A DNA stretch of 22,683 nt from JAGNRR01 sp964409905. GTDB lineage: Bacteria; Bacteroidota; Bacteroidia; Chitinophagales; Chitinophagaceae. The translations under genes and the position numbers were made by a program. Of this stretch, positions 22,440 to 22,683 are shown in pieces. The notes under the pieces were generated by a model that saw only the letters and a program-made list of their open reading frames with translations, searched no databases and was not told where the DNA came from. The DNA lies in contig CAYPET010000027.1 of NCBI GenBank assembly GCA_964409905.1, forward strand, positions 1-22,683, read 5' to 3'. Every line of letters starts with the position of its first letter. Within the stretch, counting starts at the first letter, position 1.

Positions 22440-22558
22440 ATATAGCAAATAGGGCGTTCGGTGGTTTATGAATGTTCAGTGTTATTTACCAACGCCGTCA
22501 AATCGTTGATTTGGCTTTTTAAGAATGAATAAAATAAAAACAAAATACAACGTTATGG
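22440..22558. repeat. Candidate second attC-like region, boundaries ambiguous
   Basis: ATATAGC (22440-22446) matches the expected R'' of cassette 2 (ATATAAC, complement of its head GTTATAT) at 6 of 7 positions. GGCGTTCGGT (22453-22462) pairs with ACCAACGCC (22488-22496) with one bulged C. CAAATC/GATTTG (22499-22504 / 22508-22513) makes a tight hairpin with GTT in the loop. Two possible R' cores: GTTGATT at 22505-22512 or AACGTTATGG at 22550-22558, the latter sharing AACGTTAT with the first site. AAC is altered to AGC in the R'' candidate. Confidence 0.35.
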
Positions 22559-22683
22559 ATCAGTGCAAACTTGAAAGGTTATTACCTTCTACTGCCCTAC
22601 TTGCCATATACTAACCGATTGGAGCCTTAAGGCGTTAGCGTTCATCGGTGTGATGTGACGAGTATAAATAAAATAATACTTTT
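22559..22683. other. Non-coding right end with small palindromes
   Basis: No open frame of note. Contains AAGGT/ACCTT (22575-22588), the perfect palindrome GCCTTAAGGC (22624-22633) between CTAAC (22611-22615) and GTTAGCG (22634-22640), and ACCGAT/ATCGGT (22614-22619 / 22644-22649). The GTTAGCG heptamer is identical to the one opening cassette 1. This may be the start of another cassette or site cut by the window edge. Confidence 0.4.

Overview
The window looks like a chromosomal segment of a Bacteroidota bacterium, probably from the Chitinophagales/Saprospirales/Sphingobacteriales side, although no marker here fixes the order. Four things point this way: the lipoprotein-type TamA homologue (TamL), the secreted protein with a GEVED-like C-terminal motif, the DUF4476 and DUF3050 proteins, and promoter boxes of the form TAnnTTTG directly in front of start codons. 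No rRNA, tRNA or CRISPR array was seen.

Layout, left to right. 1-1449 (-) is the N-terminal part of a secreted adhesin-like protein. 1569-3108 (+) holds phosphosulfolactate synthase (ComA family) and shikimate dehydrogenase (aroE). 3124-4961 (-) holds a CoA-transferase A subunit, a small lipoprotein and an ABC ATPase. 5022-7338 (-) is ftsY-rimO, and 7368-8847 (-) is pyrR-pyrB. 8908-10016 holds two divergent conserved unknowns. 10013-16063 (-) is a long run: tamL, a cystathionine-beta-synthase-type PLP enzyme, a small membrane protein, a signal-less TroA/BtuF-like metal receptor and a GT-C-type membrane protein. 16069-19151 (+) holds a SpoU/TrmH methyltransferase, a DUF4476 protein and a glutamate/dicarboxylate symporter.

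The right end (19146-22683) is different in kind. A tyrosine recombinase on the minus strand faces away from two compact, visibly AT-richer genes on the plus strand (a lipoprotein alpha/beta hydrolase and a DUF3050 protein). The hydrolase unit has the grammar of an integron gene cassette. Its first bases, GTTAGCGGTA at 20571-20580, are the exact 10-bp complement of TACCGCTAAC at 21500-21509, just after the stop codon. That second copy opens a 137-bp imperfect palindrome with a bulged base, ending in GTTATAT, after which the next gene begins. The recombinase resembles integron integrases in its core and C-terminus but lacks the IntI-specific insertion. A dif-like 10+5+10 inverted repeat lies upstream of it. 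I read this as a possible integron-like platform driven by a non-canonical integrase. It is inferred from sequence only; the second cassette boundary is ambiguous and the array probably runs past the window.

A second theme is transcription and translation start. Four exact TAnnTTTG boxes and several near matches lie so close to start codons that 5' leaders would be about 0-14 nt, and five genes appear to start at TTG. The divergent tamL/methyltransferase pair seems to carry each promoter inside the other gene's coding sequence.
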